Shown: in pieces, positions 9,664-18,225 of the stretch
Numbering within the stretch: the first letter of the stretch is position 1
How the letters are laid out: every line of letters starts with the position of its first letter
Source of the DNA: Pseudomonas sp. R5(2019)
GTDB taxonomy: Bacteria > Pseudomonadota > Gammaproteobacteria > Pseudomonadales > Pseudomonadaceae
NCBI RefSeq assembly: GCF_009905435.1
Contig: NZ_JAAAMT010000020.1
Span: 28,535-92,534, forward strand
DNA length: 64,000 nucleotides
Reading direction: 5' to 3'
Translations under genes and position numbers: made by a program
The notes under the pieces: generated by a model
Database searches by the model: none
What the model saw: the letters and a program-made list of their open reading frames with translations, nothing else
Told to the model about the DNA's origin: nothing

Positions 9664-10461
9664 GTGAGTGTCGAAGCAAGCCAGAGGATGTTGCGCACCT
9701 TGCTGTTGTGCGTGGCCGTGGTGCTGGCCCGTCCGGCGGTGGCAGCGGTCGAAGTCAAGGTTGGGGCTGCCCATTTCCCCCCTTACACCGTGCGTCCCGA
9801 ACAGGGCGCTGGCACCGGGTTGCTGCCACGTCTGGTGGAGGCGTTGAACGAGGTCCAGAGCAGCTACCGCTTCGTGTTGGTCCCTACTTCGATCCCACGA
9901 CGCTTTCGCGACTTCCAGCAAGGCCGCGTCGATATCGCTGTGTTCGAGAACCCCGACTGGGGCTGGCAGGAGATCCCCCATGTGACGGTCGACATGGGCC
10001 TTGAAGACGCCGAGATTTTTGTCGCCCGCCGTCATGACGCCGGCAACCAACAATACTTCAACGAGCTGCAGGGCAAGCGTCTGGCGCTGTTCAGTGGCTA
10101 TCACTACGCGTTCGCCAACTTCAACGCCGATCCGGCCTGGCTCGCCAGCCGGTTCAATGCCACGCTGACCTATTCCCATGACAGCAATCTGGCGATGGTT
10201 GAGCGCAAGCGCGCCGATATTGCCCTGGTGACCCGTTCCTACTTCAGCGATTTTCTGGCGCGAAACCCCGAAAGTGCCAACAACCTGACGGCCTCCGAGC
10301 GCATCGATCAGGTCTATCACCATTACGCCTTGCTGCGCCCTGGTGCGCCGATCAGCGGTGAAGAGTTCAACGAGCTGATGGAGCGCCTGCGCGCCAATGG
10401 GGATCTGGTCAGCATCTTCACGCCGTATCGGATCAAGGTCACGGGCATACCCGGCCTGTAG
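9664..10461 (+). CDS. Periplasmic solute-binding protein, SBP_bac_3-like
   Basis: About 265 aa. A signal peptide is visible (MLRTLLLCVAVVLARPAVAA), followed by VEVKVGAAHFPPYTVRPEQG, the start typical of amino-acid-type family 3 binding proteins. There is no adjacent permease or ATPase gene, so it may be an orphan sensor-like binding protein; many Pseudomonas genomes hold such stand-alone members. The start is uncertain: GTG 9664 or ATG 9688, both ahead of the signal peptide. The last codons (GGC CTG TAG) lie inside the left arm of a REP palindrome, so the repeat provides the stop codon. Confidence 0.8.
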   Translation: MSVEASQRMLRTLLLCVAVVLARPAVAAVEVKVGAAHFPPYTVRPEQGAGTGLLPRLVEALNEVQSSYRFVLVPTSIPRRFRDFQQGRVDIAVFENPDWGWQEIPHVTVDMGLEDAEIFVARRHDAGNQQYFNELQGKRLALFSGYHYAFANFNADPAWLASRFNATLTYSHDSNLAMVERKRADIALVTRSYFSDFLARNPESANNLTASERIDQVYHHYALLRPGAPISGEEFNELMERLRANGDLVSIFTPYRIKVTGIPGL

Positions 10462-10535
10462 GAGCTGAGCTTGCTCGCGATAGCGGTGTAGCAGATACAC
10501 CGCTATCGCGAGCAAGCTCAGCTCCTACAGGCCGG
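10451..10535. repeat. Perfect 40-bp REP palindrome (REPIN) overlapping a stop codon
   Basis: The left arm 10451-10490 and right arm 10496-10535 are perfect inverted repeats (40 of 40 by eye) around the loop GCAGA. The arms begin CCGGCCTGTAGGAGCTGAGC. The stop codon of the solute-binding-protein gene (10459-10461) is the TAG of the REP core GTAGGAGC. The structure lies between convergent genes and could also end transcription of both the binding-protein gene and algA. Confidence 0.92.
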
Positions 10536-10580
10536 CATGGGCCAAAACCCAGGGCATGCGCTCACTGAGGGTTTGTGAAA

Positions 10581-12032
10581 TTACCGCGCGACAGTCTTGA
10601 TCGATACACCAGCCGCTGTCGGCGTAGACCGACCATAGATATCCTCGAACCGCTCGATATCGTCCTCGCCCAGGTAGCTGCCCGACTGCACCTCGATGAT
10701 TTCCAGGGGGATCTTGCCGGGATTGCGCAGACGGTGCACCGAGGCAATCGGAACATAGGTCGACTGGTTCTCGGTCAGCAGGAACACGTTTTCGTCACAG
10801 GTGACTTCAGCGGTGCCAGAGACCACGATCCAGTGCTCGGCGCGGTGGTGGTGCATCTGTAGCGACAGGCAAGCCCCCGGCTTGACCGAGAGGTGCTTGA
10901 CCTGGAAGCGGCCACCCATGTCCACCGAGTCGTAGGAGCCCCACGGTCGGTACACCGCACAGTGGTTCTGGGTTTCGCTGCGGCCCTGCTCGTTGAGGGT
11001 GTTGACCAGTTGCTTGACGCCCTGGACCTGGTCCTTGTGGGCAATCAATATGGCGTCTCTGGTTTCGACCACCACGATGTTCTCCAGGCCGATCACCGAC
11101 ACCAGCTTGCCGCTGCCGTGGATCATGCAGTTGCGGCTGTCCTGGATCACCACATCGCCTTTGCTGACGTTGCCGTTGTCGTCCTTCTCGTTCACGTCCC
11201 ACAGCGACGACCAGCAGCCTACATCGCTCCAGCCGACGTTCAGCGGCACTACGCAGGCGCGTTGGGTCTTTTCCATCACCGCGTAGTCGATGGAGTTGTC
11301 CGGGCAGCAAGCGAAGGTGGCTTCGTCGATCTCGATGTTGTCATCGACGTGCTTGCTGCGTTCCAGGGTCAGCAGGCAGGTGTCGTAGATGTCGGCGTCG
11401 TGCTTTTTCAGCTCTTCGAGGAAGCGGCTGGCGCGGAACAGGAACATGCCGCTGTTCCAGAAATAACCGCCGGCCTGGACGAATTCGTTGGCGCGTTTCT
11501 TGTCCGGTTTCTCGACGAACTGGGCCACCCGGCTGACGCCTTCAGGCAGCAGCGCATCGTTGTTCGACTTGATATAGCCATAACCGGTTTGCGGCTTGGT
11601 CGCCGGTACGCCGAACAGCACCATCTCGCCGCGCTCGGCGGCCACGGTGGCCAGGGTCAGGGCGCGTTGCAGGGCTTTCTGATCGTCGATCACGTGGTCG
11701 GCCGGCAGCACCAGCATCAACTCGTCGCGGCCTTCGTTGACCAGCTTCATGGCGGTGATCGCCACTGCTGGCGCGGTGTTGCGGCCGAACGGTTCCATCA
11801 GGATCGCCTGGGTTTCAAGCTTCAGGGCGCTGAGCTGTTCGTTGACGATAAAGCGGTGGTCCTTGTTGCAGACCACGATGGGCGTGTCCATCCCCTCGAA
11901 CACCAGGCGCGAGAGGGTTTGCTGGAACAGCGTGTGCTCGCCGGTCAGGGCGAGGAACTGCTTGGGGAACTGCTTGCGCGATAAAGGCCACAGACGCGAA
12001 CCGCTACCACCAGAAAGAATGACCGGGATCAT
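10581..12032 (-). CDS. algA: Bifunctional mannose-6-phosphate isomerase / GDP-mannose pyrophosphorylase
   Basis: 483 aa. AlgA catalyses the first and third steps of alginate precursor synthesis: fructose-6-P to mannose-6-P, and mannose-1-P plus GTP to GDP-mannose. The N-terminal pyrophosphorylase domain starts MIPVILSGGSGSRLWPLSRK, with the signature GGSGSRLWP and the FVEKPDKKRA motif near residue 170. The C-terminal cupin isomerase domain has the zinc-binding LQMHHHRAEHWIVVSG block near residue 405. It is the last gene of the alginate operon, 39 bp after algF. Transcription probably ends at the palindrome at 10451-10535. Confidence 0.97.
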   Translation of the reverse strand: MIPVILSGGSGSRLWPLSRKQFPKQFLALTGEHTLFQQTLSRLVFEGMDTPIVVCNKDHRFIVNEQLSALKLETQAILMEPFGRNTAPAVAITAMKLVNEGRDELMLVLPADHVIDDQKALQRALTLATVAAERGEMVLFGVPATKPQTGYGYIKSNNDALLPEGVSRVAQFVEKPDKKRANEFVQAGGYFWNSGMFLFRASRFLEELKKHDADIYDTCLLTLERSKHVDDNIEIDEATFACCPDNSIDYAVMEKTQRACVVPLNVGWSDVGCWSSLWDVNEKDDNGNVSKGDVVIQDSRNCMIHGSGKLVSVIGLENIVVVETRDAILIAHKDQVQGVKQLVNTLNEQGRSETQNHCAVYRPWGSYDSVDMGGRFQVKHLSVKPGACLSLQMHHHRAEHWIVVSGTAEVTCDENVFLLTENQSTYVPIASVHRLRNPGKIPLEIIEVQSGSYLGEDDIERFEDIYGRSTPTAAGVSIKTVAR

Positions 12033-12071
12033 GGGTGTATCTCCGTAATGAAGTGGGCTGTTTAAGCTGGA

Positions 12072-12743
12072 TCAACGGGTCGAAACCGGGCGCTTGACCC
12101 AGACCGGGGCCAGGCTGCTGCCGGAACCTGTGACGTACAGCACGACCGCTTCGCCGCGCTCCAGGGCCACGGGTTTGAGGTCGCTGACTTTCTTGTCGCC
12201 CTCATACAGCGCCAGGCTGACTTTCACCGGGTTGATCTCGCGCTCGCCACGGGAGTTGGCCGCCACCGGCTTGACCACTTCGGTCTTGCCGTCGGCGGTC
12301 TTGAGGGTCAGGGGTTTGTCGCTGAGGTTCTGCACGCGAACCAGGGATTTCTGCTTGTTCTTGAACGGCGGCTCTTCAACCAGCCTGGGCTCGCCACTGC
12401 TGTTGTTGACCAGGGTGTAGTAGTGGTCGGAGGCGAGCTTGACCGGCACGGTCTTGCTGCCCAGCCTGGCGCTGTAGTCGCCCTGGGGCATGAAGCTGAA
12501 GTCGCTGCTGGCCTGTGGCCCGATGGCGTTGATGTTGGTGTTGCCAACGGTGGCGCTGACTTCCTGGCTGCTGGCGTTATAGACCCGCACGAAGGTCGAG
12601 CCTTTCGGTGCGATAGGACCGTAGAGCGCGGCGTCGGCGCCGGCCCAGGCCTGCAGCGACAGCAGGCTGAAACTGGCGGTCAGGGCGCAGGCCTTGGCGA
12701 TAGTGTTTTTGCGGGGACGACGATCGTTAGTGTGCAAGGTCAT
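12072..12743 (-). CDS. algF: Alginate O-acetylation protein AlgF
   Basis: 223 aa periplasmic protein with an N-terminal signal sequence (KACALTASFSLLSLQAWA). AlgF is needed with AlgI and AlgJ for O-acetylation of mannuronate residues and is thought to pass or organise acetyl groups between these and AlgX. The AlgF-family body runs from ALYGPIAPKGSTFVRVYNAS to a C-terminal beta-rich domain ending SLAPVWVKRPVSTR. It lies between algJ (84 bp upstream) and algA. No catalytic motif is visible, as expected for the family. Confidence 0.95.
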   Translation of the reverse strand: MTLHTNDRRPRKNTIAKACALTASFSLLSLQAWAGADAALYGPIAPKGSTFVRVYNASSQEVSATVGNTNINAIGPQASSDFSFMPQGDYSARLGSKTVPVKLASDHYYTLVNNSSGEPRLVEEPPFKNKQKSLVRVQNLSDKPLTLKTADGKTEVVKPVAANSRGEREINPVKVSLALYEGDKKVSDLKPVALERGEAVVLYVTGSGSSLAPVWVKRPVSTR

Positions 12744-12827
12744 GTGCGTTTCCTCTCAGTCTTTCGTCCGATTGGACGACAAGGCCAGGTCTTGATTGGC
12801 GTTACGGGTTTTCTTCAACTGTGCGAT

Positions 12828-13913
12828 TCACTGCGGGTCGAATTCGCTGAGGTCGCTTTTCATGGGCAGATAGCGTTCGGGGAACTCCCAGATCAGTAGC
12901 TGGGGCGGGGTGTTCTTGAAGGCATCGGTTTGCAGGTACTTGAGCATTGGTCGCAGCGGGCCGTGACCGTTTTCGGCGTAATTGACCACGTCGCTTTGAA
13001 GGGCTTGCTGCAGGGCACCCATGAAGTTCCAGTTGGGATTGGCGCTGTAGCTGGTGCCGACCAGGGCCACCGGGATTTCGTTGTCGGCAAACAGCGCTTC
13101 ATCGCTGTCGGCCACGCCCTCGGCAACACGGGTGGTGCGTTTGTGCAGGGTGTCCGGTGCTGGCAGCAGGTCGCTGAACAGCGGATCGAGTGGCAGGAAG
13201 CTAGTCAGGTCGCCCTTGTAGGGCGTGCTTTGTTCGGTTTCTGTGATGAAGTGCTGCGGCTCTGCGCGCAACGGGCTTTTTTTCGCGACGGCAGCGCCCA
13301 GTTGCTGCGCCACGACCTCGGCACCCAGCGGAGTCCAGTGGGTGTCGGTGCGCAGGAACACCTGGCCACGCTCCTTGGCCTGCAGCAGCGGCGTCAGCAG
13401 GTCGGGAGCGAAGATGTCGGCCTGGCGGGCCTGGGCATGAAATTCGTTGTAGAGGCCGGTGTGCAGGCTGGCCGGCGCTTGTTCACCGATGTACTCGGCA
13501 TACAGACGGGCCTTGGCCGGGACGATCGCCAGCACCAGCTCCACCCCGTGTTGCTTGAGGGTGTCGTGCACGCCGCGCATCAGCGCCAGGTTTTCCTGTT
13601 CGAAGTGATCGCTGTTGGCGACCGGCTTGAACTCTTCATCGCTGAACAACCATTGCTCGCGACCGAGCACCACGCCCGGGCGGCCTTCGTTGAACAGTTT
13701 GAAATCCAGTGCGGCCCAGAGGTTGGTGCCCAGGCGCTTGATCGGAAACTCGTCGTCGTAATGAGTCTCGACGGCCTTGGCCCATTTGCCGTTGAGCAGC
13801 GTGGCGTCGCTGTTGGTGTTGAAACCCATGAAGCTGCGCAGGGACCAGGCGCCCAGGCACAGCAGCAGGGCCAGGAACAGCGCGACGTAGAGGATGCGTA
13901 ATGAACGGGTCAT
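12828..13913 (-). CDS. algJ: Alginate O-acetyltransferase AlgJ
   Basis: 361 aa. AlgJ is an SGNH-like acetyltransferase-family protein anchored to the inner membrane and working in the periplasm with AlgI and AlgX. An uncleaved N-terminal signal anchor (LRILYVALFLALLLCLGAWSL) is followed by the SGNH-like domain. The Asp-x-His pair is in FLRTDTHWTPLGAE and the nucleophile Ser in LVGTSYSANPNWNF. The open frame extends 71 codons upstream, but MTRSLRILYV at 13913 has GAGG about 9 nt upstream and begins 10 bp after the algI stop. Its domain plan resembles algX in the same operon. Confidence 0.95.
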   Translation of the reverse strand: MTRSLRILYVALFLALLLCLGAWSLRSFMGFNTNSDATLLNGKWAKAVETHYDDEFPIKRLGTNLWAALDFKLFNEGRPGVVLGREQWLFSDEEFKPVANSDHFEQENLALMRGVHDTLKQHGVELVLAIVPAKARLYAEYIGEQAPASLHTGLYNEFHAQARQADIFAPDLLTPLLQAKERGQVFLRTDTHWTPLGAEVVAQQLGAAVAKKSPLRAEPQHFITETEQSTPYKGDLTSFLPLDPLFSDLLPAPDTLHKRTTRVAEGVADSDEALFADNEIPVALVGTSYSANPNWNFMGALQQALQSDVVNYAENGHGPLRPMLKYLQTDAFKNTPPQLLIWEFPERYLPMKSDLSEFDPQ

Positions 13914-13923
13914 GGTCTGCGCC

Positions 13924-15381
13924 TCAGAATTGGAAATACAGGAACGGCGAGAAACTCTGCGCCGAGAGTTTGAGAATCGAAGCCACGAACAGCAGCAATA
14001 CCAGCGCACGGGTGGCATACAGCGACCAGTCGATGACGCCGGCCGAGCTGAGCAGTGCGCCAGGTGCCACGGCAACGGGTTCAGGCTTGGCATTGCGGTA
14101 GAAATCACGCAGGCCGAAGTACGCAAGCGTGACGTAGGCCACCACCAGGGTCGTCACTTGGAGGCCGGTCACGCTGGCACGGTTGAGTTCCGACAGCTGC
14201 CAGTCACCGAAGCTGAACATGGCGCCGTACATGCGCCCGGCGACGTGCAGGTTCTCGGCGCGGAAGATCACCCAGCCCATCACCACCAGTAGGAACGTCA
14301 GTGCCCAGCGCACAGGGTTGAAGCTGCGCGGCGTGGTGTTGATGCCTACAGCTTTCTCGATGGCCAGCCACATGCCATGCCAGGCACCCCAGATGATGTA
14401 GGTGAAGTTGGCGCCGTGCCACAGGCCGCCCAGCAGCATGGTCAGGAACAGGTTGCGGTAGGTGGCGAAGCGACCGCCGCGGTTGCCGCCCAGGGTGATG
14501 TACAGGTAATCGCGCAGCCAGGTCGACAGGCTGATGTGCCAGCGCCGCCAGAACTCGGTGATCGACTGGCTGATGTACGGCTGCTTGAAGTTCTCCATGA
14601 AGCGGAAGCCCATCATCAGGCCCAGGCCGATGGCCATGTCGCTGTAGCCGGAGAAGTCGAAGTACAGCTGTGCGGTGTACGCCAGCGCGCCGAGCCAGGC
14701 GTCGCCCGTGGTGGGGTACTGCAAGGCGAAGCAATGGTCGGCGACGACGGCCAGGGTGTCGGCAATAAAGACCTTCTTGACAAAGCCCTGCATGAACCGC
14801 GTGGCACCTTCACTGAACTTGTCGAGGGTGTGGGTGCGGTTGTTGAACTGGTCCGCCAGGTCCTTGAAGCGCAGCACGGGGCCGGCGATCAAGTGCGGGA
14901 AGATCGCCACGAACGCGGCAAAGTCGATGAGATTGCGCGTCGCCGGGGTATCGCCACGGTAAACGTCGATGATGTAGCTGATCGATTCGAAGATGTAGAA
15001 GGAGATACCGATCGGCAGCAGCACGTGGGTCAGGATGAACGGCTCAAGACCAAACGACGTCATGATCGCGTTGAGGCTGTCGACCCCGAAATTGGCGTAC
15101 TTGAAGTAGCCGAGGATGCCCAGGTCCACCGCCACGCCGAGCAGCAGCCAGCGCTGGGCGGGCTTGGTGCGCACGCCGGCGGCGCCGACTTTGAGGCCGA
15201 TCCAGTAGTTCCACAGGGTGACGCCGACAAACAGCGCCAGGAAGTCCACCCGCCACCAGGCGTAGAACACGTAGCTGGCGATCAGCAGCAGCAGGTTGCG
15301 ATAGCGTTGTCCGCTCAAGTAGTACAAGCCGAGAAAGATCGGCAAGAACAGGAACAGGAACACGTTGGATGAAAACACCAT
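13924..15381 (-). CDS. algI: Alginate O-acetyltransferase AlgI (MBOAT)
   Basis: 485 aa polytopic inner-membrane protein of the membrane-bound O-acyltransferase family. AlgI takes acetyl groups from a cytoplasmic donor and moves them across the membrane to AlgJ/AlgX. The start MVFSSNVFLFLFLPIFLGLYY is the family N-terminus. The active-site region is LGGLWHGANFTYIIWGAWHG near residue 320, with the two MBOAT histidines. algJ follows after 10 bp. Upstream, 238 bp separate it from algL, an unusually wide gap for this operon, and that gap holds a REP palindrome. Confidence 0.96.
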   Translation of the reverse strand: MVFSSNVFLFLFLPIFLGLYYLSGQRYRNLLLLIASYVFYAWWRVDFLALFVGVTLWNYWIGLKVGAAGVRTKPAQRWLLLGVAVDLGILGYFKYANFGVDSLNAIMTSFGLEPFILTHVLLPIGISFYIFESISYIIDVYRGDTPATRNLIDFAAFVAIFPHLIAGPVLRFKDLADQFNNRTHTLDKFSEGATRFMQGFVKKVFIADTLAVVADHCFALQYPTTGDAWLGALAYTAQLYFDFSGYSDMAIGLGLMMGFRFMENFKQPYISQSITEFWRRWHISLSTWLRDYLYITLGGNRGGRFATYRNLFLTMLLGGLWHGANFTYIIWGAWHGMWLAIEKAVGINTTPRSFNPVRWALTFLLVVMGWVIFRAENLHVAGRMYGAMFSFGDWQLSELNRASVTGLQVTTLVVAYVTLAYFGLRDFYRNAKPEPVAVAPGALLSSAGVIDWSLYATRALVLLLFVASILKLSAQSFSPFLYFQF

Positions 15382-15509
15382 CCCGATCTCTCCTTGTTGT
15401 ATTCCGAATCAAGGGCCGCAGCCCCCCAAACCCCCCACTGAAATCCGGGGGAAAACCAAAATTACTGTCTTGCGCTGTTCGCCTATCCCCTATGGGAACG
15501 GGCTTCTAA

Positions 15510-15598
15510 TGTGGGAGCGGATTTATCCGCGAATTGCCTCACCGCGATTCTTCAGATACACCGCACTGCATTCATTCGCGGATAAATCCGCTCCCACA
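15510..15598. repeat. REPIN between algL and algI
   Basis: Perfect 25-bp inverted repeats TGTGGGAGCGGATTTATCCG... at 15510-15534 and 15574-15598 with a 39-nt spacer. The element lies inside the alginate operon in the 238-bp gap between algL and algI. The only other content of the gap is a C/G-run-rich stretch at 15412-15460. In the transcript the palindrome would form a strong hairpin that could lower or stabilise one side of the message. Confidence 0.9.
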
Positions 15599-15619
15599 AA
15601 AAGCAGCTTCCACGGCGTG

Positions 15620-16747
15620 TTATTTCTCGGCCTGCGGGTCATAGACCCGAGTCAGGTCACCGCCCAGGCGAAAGGTCTTGAACGGCTGCATCTCATGCTT
15701 TTTCTCGACCACCTCGGCACTGCAGCTGTAAAGGCTGCACCACGGCTCGAGCCAGGCGAATTTGCTGTCGATCTTCAGGTCGGTCATGTCCTGTTTCTCG
15801 CCGTTCTTGCTCTTGAACGCTGAAGGGGCCTTCACCCCGGCCAGCACCCGATCACCCAGGCGCTTGAGGGCGCTGTTGTTTTCGGGGCGTACGTCGACGC
15901 CGTTGACCTGGGCGAAGCTGGCGATCATCGCCAGCGGCGGCAGGGCGTAGTTGTGGTAGGCCAGGGCGCGTTGCTTGCGCTTGAGCTCGTTGGGCAAGAA
16001 ACCCTGGGCGTCGATCTGGTTGGCAGCTACGCGGTACTCCTTGATCGACCAGTCGAACAGGTCGCGGCGGTCAGTTGCCACGGCGGTGGCCATCACCGAC
16101 CAGGCGGCCCAGTACGAGTGGTTGTTGATCTTCTCCAGCGGCAGGTTGCTCCAGTCGCTGACGACCTGATCGGCCATGCGCCCGAACCATTTCTCGATCA
16201 GTTCGGCCTGGGCCTGATGCGCGGCCAGCGGATGCGAGTTGGAGAACTTCAGCCGCAACCAGGCGGACGACATGCTCCCCAGCGCCCATTTGCGCATCGA
16301 CTTGCCGGTGTGGTTGAAGTCGGTGGACATCAAGGCGTTGGCCTGGGCCCAGCCGCCCAGCCATGCCAGCGTGCAATCGAGCTGCTCGGGGCGGCCGTCG
16401 CGCATGTACTGCATGACCTGCTTGCTCACCCCGCGCTCGAGGGTGGTGATGCTGGCGGTCGAGTCACGGAAGGCTTTTTCCGACGCCAGGTTCAGGGTTG
16501 CCCGTGCCTTGTCGGAGCCTTCGTACTTGCTGCGAAAGACCAGCTTGCCGGTGTAGGGCGTCGGCACGGCATCGCACTTGAAGCCGCTTTTGTCGGCCTT
16601 CAGCTCTTCGATGCCGGCGTAGTAACCCTGCGGCGGCACCAGTGTCGCGGCCTGTGCGGCCGAGCCGAACAGTGTCATGTCAAGCAGGGCCAGGCCGAGC
16701 AGGGCCGGTGCAGCCAGTTTCCGAGCGGAATTTTTCAACGTCTGCAT
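15620..16747 (-). CDS. algL: Poly(beta-D-mannuronate) lyase AlgL
   Basis: 375 aa. AlgL cleaves alginate by beta-elimination in the periplasm, clearing misdirected polymer during export. A signal peptide ([24 protein letters not shown]) leads into the PL5 alpha/alpha-toroid domain. The [10 protein letters not shown] block near residue 215 carries the catalytic Asn/His region, and [21 protein letters not shown] carries the downstream Arg/Tyr region. I start at ATG 16747 ([11 protein letters not shown]); the open frame extends upstream but overlaps algX. The gap to algX is 7 bp, so translation is probably coupled. Confidence 0.96.
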   Translation of the reverse strand: MQTLKNSARKLAAPALLGLALLDMTLFGSAAQAATLVPPQGYYAGIEELKADKSGFKCDAVPTPYTGKLVFRSKYEGSDKARATLNLASEKAFRDSTASITTLERGVSKQVMQYMRDGRPEQLDCTLAWLGGWAQANALMSTDFNHTGKSMRKWALGSMSSAWLRLKFSNSHPLAAHQAQAELIEKWFGRMADQVVSDWSNLPLEKINNHSYWAAWSVMATAVATDRRDLFDWSIKEYRVAANQIDAQGFLPNELKRKQRALAYHNYALPPLAMIASFAQVNGVDVRPENNSALKRLGDRVLAGVKAPSAFKSKNGEKQDMTDLKIDSKFAWLEPWCSLYSCSAEVVEKKHEMQPFKTFRLGGDLTRVYDPQAEK

Positions 16748-16754
16748 GGGAGCC

Positions 16755-18212
16755 TCATGGTCCGGCTTGTGCAGTGCGTTGCGCTGCACCGGGGAACACG
16801 TTGCGGTTGCATACTTTCGCTTCAACTTTCTGCGGCGCGGCTGCGGCTTCGGGGCCCAGGACTTCCACGGCCAGCAGGTTCTGCCCGGCCCAATCCGCAT
16901 CGTCGCGCAGCTCAAAGGCGAAGCGCCCGTCGGTTTCGGAGCTTGCCGGCTTTTCGATTCTCACGTTTTCATGACGGCCGTTCATGTACCAGAGGGTCGC
17001 CTGCAGGGTTTTCACCGAGGTGTCTTCGAACTGGATATCGATCTGGTGATGGCGGTTCTCGAGGTTCTTGATGCCCCCGCCACGGCCGTTGACCAGCAGC
17101 TCGTTGTTGCCCGGCTTGAGCGAGGTACTGGCTCTCAGTTGCGCTGGCTTGCCTTCACAACCGTTGTCGAGCAGGGCCATCATCTGCCGGTAGATGGTTT
17201 CCTGGTCCAGGCGGTACAGCGGCGAGAATTCCCAGATGAGGATCTTCGGCGGTTTGGTCTGGAACTCTTCACTGCCCAGGTACTGCAGCATCGAGCCCTC
17301 CAGGCCACCGCCGCGGAAGGCGACGTTGAGCACATCGGCGCCGATGTACTGCTCCAGGAAGCCTGCGAAGTTGTAGTTCTTGCCGCTGTGGCTGGTGCCG
17401 ACCAGGGTGATTTGCGGGTTGCCGGAATCGCCGAACAGGTCTTCGCCGCCGCTTTCGCCCTTGGGCTCGGTGGTGAACTGATCCACGTATTGGATCGCGT
17501 AGCTGGTGCCGCACAGTTGCCCGGCGACGGTGTGCATGGTTCCGGTCTTGCCCATGCGCCCGGACCTGTGGGTCTCGAATTCGCGCTTGGGAATCTCGGC
17601 GAACCCGGGCACCTGTTTGACCTTCTCGGCAATGATCTTCGCCGCACGCTCGGCACCGTAGGGCGTCCAGTGCTGGTCGCCACGGAAGTAGAAATCATGG
17701 CCTTGCTCGGCGAGTGGCAGTTGCTCGTTGGTCAGTACCGACAGGTCGGGCACCCAGTAGCCCATCTTGCTGAAACGGGCGAGCATGCCCTGGTAGTTGC
17801 GCAGCGCTTTTTCGTAGTCGAAGGCGGCCTTGTCGGCCGGCTTGAGCATGTTGCGATTGACCAGCCCGCGGGTCGGTTGATAGACCACCACCAACTCCAC
17901 GCCCCTGGCCTTGAAGGCATCGTGCAGCTGCTGCAGGCGGCGGTAGCCGGCCGGCGTGGTGTCGAATTCGGTGCGCAAGTCTTCACGGGTGCGGAATAGC
18001 CAGTCGCCTTCGGCCTGCACAAGGGTGGTGAAGTTTTGCTGATAGCGCGTGGTGTAACGGCTGGCGTCGTGGGCCTCGGGGCAGAGGTTGCAGCACGGCT
18101 CGGCGCTGAACGCCGGGGCTTGCACTTCATCGGCATGGGCGACGCCGCTGGCGGCAAGCATGGCGGCGGCCAGGCCCGAGAGGCCAAGCAGTTTGACAAG
18201 ATGTGGGTGCAT
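16755..18212 (-). CDS. algX: Alginate acetyltransferase / biosynthesis protein AlgX
   Basis: 485 aa, periplasmic. AlgX transfers the acetyl group onto the polymer and helps to pass the chain to the outer-membrane secretin. A signal peptide ([20 protein letters not shown]) precedes an SGNH-like domain with the Asp-x-His pair in [16 protein letters not shown] near residue 175 and the Ser nucleophile in [13 protein letters not shown] near residue 270. A C-terminal carbohydrate-binding module covers about 345-470. CCNLCPE near residue 40 supplies conserved cysteines. It sits between algG (13 bp upstream) and algL. Confidence 0.96.
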   Translation of the reverse strand: MHPHLVKLLGLSGLAAAMLAASGVAHADEVQAPAFSAEPCCNLCPEAHDASRYTTRYQQNFTTLVQAEGDWLFRTREDLRTEFDTTPAGYRRLQQLHDAFKARGVELVVVYQPTRGLVNRNMLKPADKAAFDYEKALRNYQGMLARFSKMGYWVPDLSVLTNEQLPLAEQGHDFYFRGDQHWTPYGAERAAKIIAEKVKQVPGFAEIPKREFETHRSGRMGKTGTMHTVAGQLCGTSYAIQYVDQFTTEPKGESGGEDLFGDSGNPQITLVGTSHSGKNYNFAGFLEQYIGADVLNVAFRGGGLEGSMLQYLGSEEFQTKPPKILIWEFSPLYRLDQETIYRQMMALLDNGCEGKPAQLRASTSLKPGNNELLVNGRGGGIKNLENRHHQIDIQFEDTSVKTLQATLWYMNGRHENVRIEKPASSETDGRFAFELRDDADWAGQNLLAVEVLGPEAAAAPQKVEAKVCNRNVFPGAAQRTAQAGP

Positions 18213-18225
18213 AAAAATACCTTCC

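Noticed and set aside
14377..15372. 331-codon plus-strand frame opposite algI
   Set aside because: Gln/Glu/His-rich shadow translation of a Leu/Val/Phe-rich membrane protein gene. The alginate gene on the other strand is certain.
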